Source: Deltaproteobacteria bacterium (GTDB taxonomy: Bacteria; Desulfobacterota_B; Binatia; UBA9968). Taken from it: a stretch of 16,601 nucleotides of DNA. The notes below the pieces were generated by a model. The model saw only the letters and a program-made list of their open reading frames with translations, was not told where the DNA came from and ran no database searches. Positions 1-6,351 of the stretch are shown piece after piece. Both the position numbers and the translations under genes were made by a program. Position 1 is the first letter of the stretch. Every line of letters starts with the position of its first letter. The DNA lies in NCBI GenBank assembly GCA_027297485.1, contig JAPUHZ010000265.1:1-16601 (forward strand). Reading direction: 5' to 3'.

Positions 1-166
1 TCTAGGGGCTCAGCTTAGGGAGAAAGAGGAGGCCCTACAGGCCAAGGGCTTTGACATCAAAGGGCTGGAAGAGAGTCTGAGTGTAAAGATCCATAATTTA
101 GAGAATCAGGTAAGAGAGAGAGAGGGGCTTCTAGGGGTCCGTGAAGGGGAGCTTAAGGATGTCAAG
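1..166 (+). repeat. Intragenic direct repeat, copy 1
   Basis: Positions 1-166 recur at 307-472, exactly 306 bp on (102 codons), with two visible mismatches. The copy may extend left of the window. It encodes one coiled-coil module and keeps the reading frame. Confidence 0.9.
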
Positions 167-1165
167 TTCCAGATGGAAACTCTTGGGGAGCGGATGGCGC
201 AGATGGAATCCGTTACCAAGCAGGCAGAGGCAGTGGCTGGCAGTGAGGCCGAGCGAGCCAAGCAGGCCAAGCAGATTAACGGGAGTCTCCAGGCGGAGAT
301 AGCTGCTCTAGGGGCTCAGCTTAGGGAGAAAGAGGAGGCCCTACAGGCCAAGGGCTTTGACATCAAAGGGCTGGAAGAGAGTCTGAGTGTAAAGATCCAT
401 AATTTAGAGAATCAGGTAAGAGAGAGAGAGGGGCTTCTAGGGTTCCGTGAAGGGGAGCTTAAGGATCTCAAGGCTGAGGTAGATCTGCCGGTAGGGGTAG
501 AGGAGAGTGTGAGTGTAAGGATCCACGATTTAGAAAATCAGTTAAGGGAGAGAGAGGGGCTACTGGAGGTCAATGATGGAAAGCTCGAGGATCTCAAGTC
601 CCAGATGGGGCTGCTCAAAGGGCTGGGAGAGGGTCTGAGTGTAAAGATCCATAATTTAGAGAATCAGGTAAGAGAGAGAGAGGGGCTTCTAGGGGCCCGT
701 GAAGGGGAGCTTAAGGATCTCAGGTCCCTGATAGGGAACCGTGGGGAGCGGATAGCGCAGATGGAATCCGTTACCAAGCAGGCCAAGCAGATTAACGGGA
801 GTCTCCAGGCGGAGATAGCTGCTCTAGGGGCTCAGCTTCAGGAGAAAGAGGGGGCCTTCTATCCAAAGGGGTCTGTCATCAACGGGTTGGAAGAAAGTCT
901 CCGTGGGGAGATCCGTGATTTGCAAAATCAGGTAAGAGAAAAAGATGAGCTTCTGGAGCTCCACAATGGGGAGCTAATAGAAAGAGGCTCTCTGGTTCAA
1001 GCCAAAGAGGAAGAGATCAAGAGGCTTCAAGAAAAAATGTCGGTAGAGTCGAAAAAGCTGAGTTCCGAGATCCAAGAAAAGAAGGGCCTCCTTGCAGCAA
1101 GAGAGAGAGACGCATGGCGCTCAAACAGACGGTGGAAATTGTGGAAACAAGGCGTGGGAGGTTAA
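2..1165 (+). CDS. Coiled-coil repeat protein, 5'-truncated by window edge, likely frameshifted near its 3' end
   Basis: The frame is open from position 2, so the true start lies upstream of the window; the ATG at 173 is internal. The product is almost wholly charged and heptad-like, rich in Glu, Lys, Arg, Gln and Leu, with no Cys and no visible catalytic motif: a long coiled coil. A unit of about 36 residues, typified by LSVKIHNLENQVREREGLL, occurs five times. It alternates with a second module around QINGSLQAEIAALGAQL. At DNA level some copies are almost identical, so they arose recently or are being homogenised. The last 20 or so residues before the stop at 1163-1165 are Trp/Arg-rich and unlike the rest. 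Frame 1 from 1114 continues the heptad pattern to a TAA at 1204-1206, pointing to a 2-nt slip in the GA tract at 1101-1110. The family is not recognised; a structural, surface or chromosome-associated role is possible but unsupported. Confidence 0.75.
   Translation, partial: LGAQLREKEEALQAKGFDIKGLEESLSVKIHNLENQVREREGLLGVREGELKDVKFQMETLGERMAQMESVTKQAEAVAGSEAERAKQAKQINGSLQAEIAALGAQLREKEEALQAKGFDIKGLEESLSVKIHNLENQVREREGLLGFREGELKDLKAEVDLPVGVEESVSVRIHDLENQLREREGLLEVNDGKLEDLKSQMGLLKGLGEGLSVKIHNLENQVREREGLLGAREGELKDLRSLIGNRGERIAQMESVTKQAKQINGSLQAEIAALGAQLQEKEGAFYPKGSVINGLEESLRGEIRDLQNQVREKDELLELHNGELIERGSLVQAKEEEIKRLQEKMSVESKKLSSEIQEKKGLLAARERDAWRSNRRWKLWKQGVGG
307..472 (+). repeat. Intragenic direct repeat, copy 2
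   Basis: This is the near-identical partner of 1-166. It includes the in-frame GA-rich tract encoding R-E-R-E that is found in most copies of the module. Confidence 0.9.
617..824 (+). repeat. Intragenic direct repeat, copy 3 with a 42-bp internal deletion
   Basis: Positions 617-780 match 59-222 at an offset of 558 bp with a few mismatches. The following part matches at an offset of 516 bp. The difference is a 42-bp segment (14 codons) that lies between two 10-bp direct repeats, ccaagcaggc at 216-225 and 258-267, in the longer copy and is missing here. This is the expected footprint of slippage or recombination between short repeats. Confidence 0.8.
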
Positions 1166-1240
1166 AGAAACTCATCAATAGCTGGGAAAGTCTGACCCGT
1201 GGCTAAAAGTCCGTATGCATAACTAAAGAAATGCCTCCTC

Positions 1241-1275
1241 AATAGAAAAAATAAAGGGCCAGTCTCAGACCGACC
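1241..1275 (-). terminator. Rho-independent terminator after tRNA-Ala
   Basis: Read on the minus strand, positions 1275-1257 form an 8-bp stem (GGTCGGTC / GACTGGCC, with two G-U pairs) and a TGA loop. A U-rich tail (CTTTATTTTTTC) follows. It lies 7 nt beyond the 3' end of the tRNA and would end the dksA-galU-tRNA transcript. Confidence 0.75.
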
Positions 1276-1282
1276 TCAAGAA

Positions 1283-1358
<76 letters not shown>

Positions 1359-1365
1359 ACACAGG

Positions 1366-2235
1366 TCACTTTTCACTTATCCTTGTTCGTAGATAGTCTC
1401 TAACCTTTTCCTCCAGTTCAGGTCTTTTAAGCGCATAGGCCACGTTTGCCTGTATAAAACCTAACTTATCGCCCACGTCGTATCGGTCTCCCACGAACTC
1501 ATATCCATAGACCCCTCTTTCCCTGACTAGTTGCAAGAGACCATCTGTTAGTTGGATCTCACTGCCCTTCCCGGGGAGAGTTTTTTCCAGCAGAGCGAAT
1601 ATTTCTGGCCGCAGAACATAGCGGCCGATGATGGCTAATTGAGAGGGTGCGTCTTTAGCTGCGGGCTTTTCCACCATGTCCTGAATGGTATAAAGTCTGG
1701 ATTCGAGCTCTTTTCCCCTGATCACCCCGTATCTATGGATCTCCTCCTGAGGTACCCTCATGAGGGCAACCACAGACTCTTTCTTCTCCTCAAAAACGTT
1801 GAGAAGCTGTCGTATGCAAGGAATCTGAGCATCGATCAAGTCGTCTGCAAGTAAGACGGCAAAAGGTTCGTCTCCCACCAAATCCCGGGCACAAAGGACT
1901 GCATGCCCCAGACCCATTGGCCTTTTCTGTCTCACGGAGACTATCTCGATCATCTCAGCGATCTGCTGGAGGGTTCTTAACATTTTTGTCTCTCCCCGCT
2001 CCTCCATCAGGTGATCCAGTTCTGGGGCCACATCAAAATGATCCTCGATGATGTCCTTCCCCCTTCCGGTTACAAAAATAACCTCCTGGATTCCCGACTC
2101 CACCGCCTCTTGAACTACATACTGAACTGTGGGGATATCAACGATGGGGAAAAGCTCCTTAGGGACAGTCTTCGTGGCCGGGAGAAAACGGGTGCCTAAC
2201 CCCGCCACCGGAATAACTGCTTTTTTAATCTTCAT
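1366..2235 (-). CDS. galU: UTP--glucose-1-phosphate uridylyltransferase
   Basis: The 289-residue product has the usual length of bacterial GalU, which makes UDP-glucose from UTP and glucose-1-phosphate in the cytoplasm for envelope polysaccharide and LPS synthesis. The N-terminal nucleotide-binding signature runs AVIPVAGLGTRFLPATK (residues 6-22), followed at once by T-V-P-K-E-L. The motifs PMGLGHAVL, LADDLID and a VEKP segment in the middle match the family. The GDRYDVGDKLGF segment near the C-terminus is also typical. It lies 15 nt after the dksA-like gene and 7 nt before tRNA-Ala on the same strand, so the three are probably co-transcribed. The stop is TGA. The assignment is firm. Confidence 0.97.
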   Translation of the reverse strand: MKIKKAVIPVAGLGTRFLPATKTVPKELFPIVDIPTVQYVVQEAVESGIQEVIFVTGRGKDIIEDHFDVAPELDHLMEERGETKMLRTLQQIAEMIEIVSVRQKRPMGLGHAVLCARDLVGDEPFAVLLADDLIDAQIPCIRQLLNVFEEKKESVVALMRVPQEEIHRYGVIRGKELESRLYTIQDMVEKPAAKDAPSQLAIIGRYVLRPEIFALLEKTLPGKGSEIQLTDGLLQLVRERGVYGYEFVGDRYDVGDKLGFIQANVAYALKRPELEEKVRDYLRTRISEK

Positions 2236-2250
2236 GCAAAAGGAGGAGAG

Positions 2251-2616
2251 CTAGACTAGACCCCTGTATTTTCTCTCTTCGACTTCCTGACTCAACTTGC
2301 AATCAATGCAGAGCGTGGTTACGGGACGGACCTTCAAACGGGCAATGCCAATCTTTTCATCACACGCCTCGCAAATCCCGTACTCCCCTTTATCCAACCG
2401 GCTCAAGGCCTCTTGGATCTTGAGAATAAGCTTGCGCTCCCTATCACGGATGCGAAGAGTGAAATTGCGATTTGCCTCCAAAGAGGCACGGTCCGCAGGG
2501 TCAGGAAAACTTTCCTCTTCGTCCATTCCCTCAACCGTCTTGCCTGCCTCGGAAAGGAGATCCTCTATGCGTCGTCTTAGAAGCCGACGGAAGAAATTAA
2601 CTTCTCTCGGATTCAT
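2251..2616 (-). CDS. dksA: DksA/TraR-family C4 zinc-finger protein (RNA polymerase-binding)
   Basis: The 121-residue product has a long N-terminal helical hairpin followed by a C4 zinc finger with Cys82, Cys85, Cys103 and Cys106 (C-x2-C-x17-C-x2-C). The hairpin tip carries the acidic D-P-A-D-R-A motif (residues 39-44), corresponding to the conserved Asp/Ala tip by which DksA enters the RNA polymerase secondary channel. DksA works with ppGpp to retune transcription, for example of rRNA promoters, on starvation. The protein is somewhat shorter than E. coli DksA at the N-terminus, as in many DksA-like paralogues, so a true DksA cannot be told from a close relative by sight. A strong promoter lies upstream at 2652-2680, giving an estimated leader of about 28 nt. 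The ribosome-binding site before the ATG is weak. Confidence 0.9.
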   Translation of the reverse strand: MNPREVNFFRRLLRRRIEDLLSEAGKTVEGMDEEESFPDPADRASLEANRNFTLRIRDRERKLILKIQEALSRLDKGEYGICEACDEKIGIARLKVRPVTTLCIDCKLSQEVEERKYRGLV

Positions 2617-2651
2617 AAAACACCCGACCGAGCAAAAAACCTGAGTTAAAA

Positions 2652-2680
2652 TTTATAACATTAAAGGGATTCGATGTAAA
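2652..2680 (-). promoter_or_regulatory. Sigma70-type promoter for dksA-galU-tRNA-Ala
   Basis: On the minus strand there is a -35 TTTACA (complement of 2675-2680), exactly 17 bp of spacer, and a -10 TATAAA (complement of 2652-2657). The predicted start near 2645 is about 28 nt before the dksA ATG at 2616. Confidence 0.65.
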
Positions 2681-2690
2681 ACCATTTAGA

Positions 2691-2707
2691 GTCTGTTGAA
2701 AAGGGCC
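2691..2707. repeat. Solo end-like sequence related to the 3357-3546 element
   Basis: The sequence gtctgttgaaaagggcc resembles the left terminus of the element at 3357 (cagaccgttgaaaaaggcc). No matching right end is seen before 2766. It may be a remnant, or a short chance match. Confidence 0.3.
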
Positions 2708-2765
2708 ACGCGGCTGATTGAGAGGAGGAGAACTCCCACAAGCAAACGTATGAAGCCGTCCCGTT

Positions 2766-3326
2766 TCATTTTTGCTCCTCAATGATCAGCGCGGTAAAAG
2801 ACGATATTATGGTATTCGGTCGCTTCCAGGCATTTTTTTCCAGGCCTGCCTTGAGGCAGGTCTGGGACAGAAATGTTTTTAAATTCCAGCCATACTGGAT
2901 AGCCACTTGAGGGAGCAAGACTCCTTGTTTCTCTCCACTCGATACATGAAGGCCATGTTTTCCAACTTCTAGGGAGAGCGGGTCGTGCACGAGTTGCAAG
3001 GGGGTTAGAACGGAAATGTCAATATGAATGTCGGGCAACTCGCTCTGGTTGATCGGGGCAACGCGGTAATCCCGGGAGGCAGCCGCCCGGGTCATCTCAA
3101 CGACCGTTTCACACAGTGGGCGAGTGGGGAAACAGGTCCCAATGCATCCTCTTAGATCTCCTCCCTTATGCAGACTTACAAAGGCGCCGTAATTAGAGGT
3201 CAAAAGATAGGGATCTTCGATCTTATCAATTTGCCTGCTCCACCCGCAGACAAAAGTCTCCAGCGTTTGGCGGGAGAGCTGTATGAGTCTCTTCTGGGAA
3301 TTGGGAGGAATGTTGATCTCATCCAT
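2766..3326 (-). CDS. AMMECR1-domain protein (AmmeMemoRadiSam system protein A type)
   Basis: The 186-residue product matches the AMMECR1 fold family. The hallmark LRGCIG motif is at residues 58-63, preceded by YGAFVSLHKGG and followed by the conserved tail features (QVAIQYGW, LSQTCLKAG, W-K-R-P). Length is typical of the single-domain bacterial and archaeal form. These proteins often sit beside a Memo-like dioxygenase and a radical SAM protein (AmrB and AmrS), but neither partner is in this window. The biochemical role is not established; involvement in radical chemistry or modification of an unknown target is only inferred from that association. The start is supported by a purine-rich GAGGAGAGGAG immediately ahead of the ATG. 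The MITE-like element at 3357-3546 lies directly upstream. Confidence 0.9.
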   Translation of the reverse strand: MDEINIPPNSQKRLIQLSRQTLETFVCGWSRQIDKIEDPYLLTSNYGAFVSLHKGGDLRGCIGTCFPTRPLCETVVEMTRAAASRDYRVAPINQSELPDIHIDISVLTPLQLVHDPLSLEVGKHGLHVSSGEKQGVLLPQVAIQYGWNLKTFLSQTCLKAGLEKNAWKRPNTIISSFTALIIEEQK

Positions 3327-3356
3327 CTCCTCTCCTCTAGGTCAGCGAGAAGTTTA

Positions 3357-3546
3357 CAGACCGTTGAAAAAGGCCCATCTGCGGCCTTGCACTCGACCAC
3401 CTCGCTCTCATTCGTGATCGCGTTCGGTTTTCGTGCTCGTTTATGAACACGGTCCACGACCACGAGTTACGATAATCGCGCGCCTCGCGACTATCTTGAC
3501 TGGGACCTTTTTGACCGGCCTGAAAAGAGAGTTTTTCAACACCCTG
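3357..3546. mobile_element. MITE-like non-coding element with terminal inverted repeats
   Basis: The left end reads cagaccgttgaaaaa (3357-3371). The right end (3532-3546), read on the other strand, is cagggtgttgaaaaa, matching at 12 of 15 positions. The interior has no convincing gene. The same 4-bp sequence, ttta, flanks both ends (3353-3356 and 3547-3550), which fits a short target-site duplication. The element fills the gap between the PerR-like gene and the AMMECR1 gene, so its 3' hairpin potential could also affect transcript ends. Call based on termini only; no transposase is present. Confidence 0.5.
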
Positions 3547-3560
3547 TTTATTTCCGACCC

Positions 3561-3950
3561 CTAATCAGAGCAATAATTACAAGTGCCGTAAATTGCCAAC
3601 TGGTGGGAGGTCACCGTAAAACCTTCCTGGGGGAGGGAGGAGAGAACCTCTTTTTTGTTGTCAACAAAAACATCATGCACCAGACCACACCTCTCACAGA
3701 TAAAGTGCTGGTGACAATCCATGAGGGGATCAAAATGCTGCACCCGTCCTAGGGTAAGCACCCGGAGCTTCTCCTCAGCGACGAGCTTCTGGAGGTTCCG
3801 ATAGACCGTTCCTAGACTGATGTTGGGGATCGTGCTCCGCACCTTTTCGTAAATCTGGTCGGCTGTTGGATGGGAGGTCTCCCCCTTGATGGCCTGCCAA
3901 ATCACGTGAAGCTGCCTCGTACGTCTACGTTTACTTTCAGTCACGGACAT
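3561..3950 (-). CDS. Fur-family regulator, PerR-like peroxide sensor
   Basis: The 129-residue product has the Fur-family winged helix (SHPTADQIYEKV, GTVYRNLQKL) and a C-terminal dimerisation domain. The structural zinc site is complete: Cys85, Cys88, Cys124, Cys127. Aligned by eye to B. subtilis PerR, all five regulatory metal ligands are present: His27, Asp74, His80, His82 and Asp93 (PerR H37, D85, H91, H93, D104). The Asp at the D85 position favours a PerR-type peroxide sensor over an iron-sensing Fur. In PerR, Fe(II)-catalysed oxidation of His37 or His91 releases the DNA. The start codon directly abuts the stop of the DUF3501 gene, so it is the last gene of the rubrerythrin operon and plausibly its own regulator. 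A nickel- or zinc-responsive variant is not excluded. Confidence 0.9.
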   Translation of the reverse strand: MSVTESKRRRTRQLHVIWQAIKGETSHPTADQIYEKVRSTIPNISLGTVYRNLQKLVAEEKLRVLTLGRVQHFDPLMDCHQHFICERCGLVHDVFVDNKKEVLSSLPQEGFTVTSHQLAIYGTCNYCSD

Positions 3951-4532
3951 TTACTCCATGAGGTCCTGGCTTAGAGATTTCCTCATCTCTTCCCAAATCT
4001 TTGCCTGGGCTTGGTAATTGGGATGATCGATGAGGACCAAGATTTTTCCTTGCCCTTCGATAAAGTCATCTCGCGCTTTCGAGCTCAAACGGAATGGCAC
4101 ATACTGCACAGCACTAATCTTATCCTCCTTGCTATGCCCCTTTTCAAACATGGCCCGGATACTATGATGCGCCCCGATCTTGAGATAAACTGTTTCGTCA
4201 ATGCCTAAAAATTTGAGGAGATGCTCGCGGATCTTAGTCTGCTCCTCCATCTCGATCAATAAAGTCACGCTGAGCTCGTTAGAGTCGGGAATCAGGGTGT
4301 TGTAAACATCCACCTCCTCCCTGATCTTATCAGGATCTGCAATCTTCTCGGCCCGCATCATCTCCTGGATTTGGAAAACAACGGTTCTTCTGTTTTCAAA
4401 CACCAAGGAGATACGGTCACCGACCGGCAGGCGACGGTTCTTCTTAAACTCGATAATTTCCTGACGGAATTGAGAGCGGACTTTTTCGTAAGCAGGCAGG
4501 CCCATTAAGTCATCCAGGCCGACTCTCTTCAT
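3951..4532 (-). CDS. DUF3501-family protein
   Basis: The 193-residue soluble protein resembles the DUF3501 family, which I recall as a frequent neighbour of rubrerythrin and a CCG-type Fe-S protein. It begins MKRVGLDDLMGLPAYEKVR, has a central acidic helical part (IPDSNELSVTLLIEME) and a conserved-looking GAHHSIRAMFEKGH segment that holds three His. It ends in a hydrophobic VPFRLS...ILVLIDHPNY region. No signal peptide, membrane span or Cys cluster is visible. Its ATG overlaps the stop of the upstream Fe-S gene by 4 nt, which implies translational coupling. The function is unknown; any role in peroxide or redox defence is inferred from position. The His-rich segment could bind metal, which is untested. 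Confidence 0.85.
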   Translation of the reverse strand: MKRVGLDDLMGLPAYEKVRSQFRQEIIEFKKNRRLPVGDRISLVFENRRTVVFQIQEMMRAEKIADPDKIREEVDVYNTLIPDSNELSVTLLIEMEEQTKIREHLLKFLGIDETVYLKIGAHHSIRAMFEKGHSKEDKISAVQYVPFRLSSKARDDFIEGQGKILVLIDHPNYQAQAKIWEEMRKSLSQDLME

Positions 4533-5458
4533 CCCGGCCTCTTCCCCTCGAGACCGTAGGCACGCTCTAGAACCCGGATTGGGTGTAGAGGTCTTTGTCC
4601 CAACCCCTGTTCGACCTGGAGGCCTGCCAAGGGGCAGTCCGACACCGTCAAATCAGGTTGGCTCTCACGAATATCTCGTAAGAGCGGTTCAGCCACTTTC
4701 AGGGAGAGGTCGTAGTACTGTCGTTTCAGGTCCCATGTTCCGTCAATAGCCGAGCATTTTTCGATGAGAGGAACGGTGGTGTCGGGGATGAGCTGTATCA
4801 GGTCGCGGGATTTGTAGCCAAGATTTTGAGCGCGCAAGTGGCAAGGGATCTGGTAGGTCACACGTCCTACCCCTCTGACAAAATGGGTGTCGAGTTTCCC
4901 CTGACTATGGAGAGCCATGAGATACTCGCAAATGTCAAAGGTCCTTGCCACGACCCTCTGAACCGCACTCCCATCAAGGAGTATAGGATACTCGCGTTTA
5001 AGCATGTAACTGAAGGTCGGACCTGGAACTACGACGTCATGGCTTCCTTCGATCAAGGCAATGAGGGATTCGACGTTTGCCCTCGCGCTGTTTTTCGCCG
5101 CCTCGATGTCACCCCCGTCAAGAAACGGCATACCACAGCACCGCTGCTCCGGACATGCGACTTGGATCCCACTTTTTTCCAATACCTTCACACAGCCCTT
5201 TCCTACGTCCGGTTCGTTGAAATTCACGGTACAGGTATAGAAGAGGGCGACCTTCTTTCCACCCTCCGCGCCACTCTTCATGACTCGCTTGTCGAACCAA
5301 CGACGGAAGCTCTCTGAGGCATAAGTGGGGAGTATCCGGTTTCGGTGGATCCCCAAGACCTTTTCCATGATCCAACGGTTGAAGGGATTACGGAGGGCCC
5401 AGTTGGCCAAGGGGGCGAAAAAACTCCCCAGGCGCCCGATCAGCTCTGTATGACCCAA
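4529..5458 (-). CDS. Heterodisulfide reductase-related Fe-S protein, C-terminal CCG-domain part (frameshifted gene)
   Basis: This 309-codon frame carries the CCG-domain half of an HdrD/GlpC-like protein. The first CCG motif is complete (Cys76 in FYTCTVNF, then Cys107-Cys108-Gly109-Met-Pro). In the second, IPCH at 204-207 is followed by CSAIDGTW at 235-242, so the double Cys is reduced to Cys-Ser. Residue 149, in GPTFSYML, is Phe where I would expect Cys in relatives. The frame's first usable start is a TTG at 5456-5458, and homology clearly continues upstream in the frame of the 5388-5792 ORF. The two halves join cleanly if one CTGG of the tandem pair at 5477-5484 is removed. So this is probably the back half of one broken gene, unless the shift is an assembly error. 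The 3' end overlaps the DUF3501 start by 4 nt. Confidence 0.75.
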   Translation of the reverse strand: MGHTELIGRLGSFFAPLANWALRNPFNRWIMEKVLGIHRNRILPTYASESFRRWFDKRVMKSGAEGGKKVALFYTCTVNFNEPDVGKGCVKVLEKSGIQVACPEQRCCGMPFLDGGDIEAAKNSARANVESLIALIEGSHDVVVPGPTFSYMLKREYPILLDGSAVQRVVARTFDICEYLMALHSQGKLDTHFVRGVGRVTYQIPCHLRAQNLGYKSRDLIQLIPDTTVPLIEKCSAIDGTWDLKRQYYDLSLKVAEPLLRDIRESQPDLTVSDCPLAGLQVEQGLGQRPLHPIRVLERAYGLEGKRPG

Positions 5459-5792
5459 GAAGCGATCCTGCAGGGACTGGCTGGACCGCCTTGGACCTCA
5501 ACATGACTCTAGGGAAATCCACCTCCCAACGGCGCGGAGGGGTGTAAGGACAGTGATTAAAGCACAGCTTGCATTGATAGCAGAGGTCGGTAACGCTTCT
5601 CAGGTCCCCGGGACCGAGCTTTTCGGCCTCCCCATCTACCGACTCTTTGTCGAGACGGTTAAAGAGGTCATTGAACGGGGGGCAAAGGTTGAAGCAGCGA
5701 CGACAGCCGTTACAGATATCGAAAATGCGCTTAAGCTCCCCCTCGACCTGGGATGCATCCCAGAAAGATTTGGTATCTAACTCAAAACTCAT
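5388..5792 (-). CDS. Heterodisulfide reductase-related Fe-S protein, N-terminal bis-[4Fe-4S] part (frameshifted gene)
   Basis: This 134-codon frame holds the ferredoxin-like half of the same protein: CNGCRRCFNLCP (Cys27, 30, 33, 37) and CYQCKLCFNHCP (Cys71, 74, 77, 81), a pair of [4Fe-4S] motifs. After residue 105 or so the sequence turns Pro/Gly/Ala-rich and loses family resemblance, because the frame is lost at 5477-5484. In the alternative frame the codons QSLQDRFLGHTELIGRLGSF continue the protein into the CCG half. Restored, the gene would run 5792 to 4529, about 420 residues, close to the length expected for GlpC/HdrD-type proteins. It lies 57 nt after rubrerythrin, with a strong hairpin between them. 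As written, the cell would make only the two-cluster domain unless ribosomes reinitiate or shift. Confidence 0.75.
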   Translation of the reverse strand: MSFELDTKSFWDASQVEGELKRIFDICNGCRRCFNLCPPFNDLFNRLDKESVDGEAEKLGPGDLRSVTDLCYQCKLCFNHCPYTPPRRWEVDFPRVMLRSKAVQPVPAGSLLGSYRADRAPGEFFRPLGQLGPP

Positions 5793-5807
5793 GTGCTGAC
5801 CCCAGAG

Positions 5808-5835
5808 GTTAGGGCAGGGACCTCCCAGCCCTAAC
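5808..5835 (-). other. Intercistronic hairpin between rubrerythrin and the Fe-S gene
   Basis: The arms gttagggc (5808-5815) and gccctaac (5828-5835) pair over 8 bp. After an A-A mismatch a further 3 bp (ggg/ccc) form around a 4-nt loop. No U-run follows on the minus strand, so it is not a standard terminator. A role in protecting the rubrerythrin mRNA 3' end or in partial attenuation is inferred. Confidence 0.55.
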
Positions 5836-5849
5836 GTGGATGCAAGAAA

Positions 5850-6299
5850 TTAACTCGCCGCATCAGCGGGCTCCTTACCAGCAATTTTTTCCAAACCTTT
5901 GGTGAAACGACCGGCATGCGATTTCTCCGCCTTGGCTAGAGTCTCAAACCACTCGGCCAACTCGTTAAACCCATCCTGACGCACAGTTTTAGCAAAGCCA
6001 GGATACATCTCGGTGTACTCGTAGGTCTCTCCCTCGATGGCCGACTTAAGTTTTTTCTTCGTGCTTCCGAACGGAACATCGATAACCGGGTCACCCACCT
6101 CTTTTAAAAAGTCGAGGTGACCAAAGGCGTGACCGGTCTCCACCTCTAACGTATCGCGGAATAAGCCGTCAATGTCGGGATAACCCTCGATGTCGGCTGC
6201 CCTGGCGAAATACAAATAACGGCGGTTAGCCTGTGATTCACCGGCAAAGGCCCCCTTTAAATTTTCGCGATTTTTTGTGCCCTTTAAACTTTTAGCCAT
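5850..6299 (-). CDS. Rubrerythrin without rubredoxin domain
   Basis: The 149-residue product is a ferritin-like diiron four-helix protein. The ligand pattern is complete: Glu21 (in [10 protein letters not shown]), Glu54 and His57 (EVETGH), Glu91 and Glu94 (GETYEY) and Glu125 with His128 (AEKSH). The C-terminal rubredoxin domain of classical rubrerythrin (two CxxC motifs) is absent; the protein ends shortly after the last helix, so electrons must come from another carrier. Rubrerythrins reduce hydrogen peroxide in the cytoplasm of anaerobes and microaerophiles. It is first in an operon with a Fe-S/CCG protein, DUF3501 and a PerR-like regulator, and has an AT-rich palindrome upstream, all consistent with peroxide-controlled expression. 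The Fe-S protein may be its electron donor, which is inference. Confidence 0.95.
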   Translation of the reverse strand: MAKSLKGTKNRENLKGAFAGESQANRRYLYFARAADIEGYPDIDGLFRDTLEVETGHAFGHLDFLKEVGDPVIDVPFGSTKKKLKSAIEGETYEYTEMYPGFAKTVRQDGFNELAEWFETLAKAEKSHAGRFTKGLEKIAGKEPADAAS

Positions 6300-6318
6300 A
6301 GAGCCAGCCTTTTATTAA

Positions 6319-6336
6319 TAATAATGGTTACTATTA
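6319..6336 (-). promoter_or_regulatory. Candidate PerR/Fur-type operator upstream of rubrerythrin
   Basis: The 18-bp sequence taataatggttactatta is an imperfect palindrome with outer arms TAATA/TATTA, 19 bp before the rubrerythrin ATG. A further perfect palindrome, ttattaataa, adjoins it at 6312-6321. AT-rich inverted repeats of this kind are typical of Fur/PerR boxes, although this one does not match a consensus exactly. Confidence 0.45.
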
Positions 6337-6351
6337 CCAGCTTATTTTCCT

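Noticed and set aside
1..824. CRISPR-like repetition
   Set aside because: The repeats are in frame, encode coiled coil, have no unique spacers of even length and are longer than CRISPR repeats.
2597..2782. Small ORF between AMMECR1 and dksA on the minus strand
   Set aside because: It overlaps both gene ends and the dksA promoter, and its product has no recognisable features.
4826..5317. Long open frame antisense to the Fe-S gene
   Set aside because: It has no family resemblance and mirrors the codon pattern of the real gene on the minus strand.
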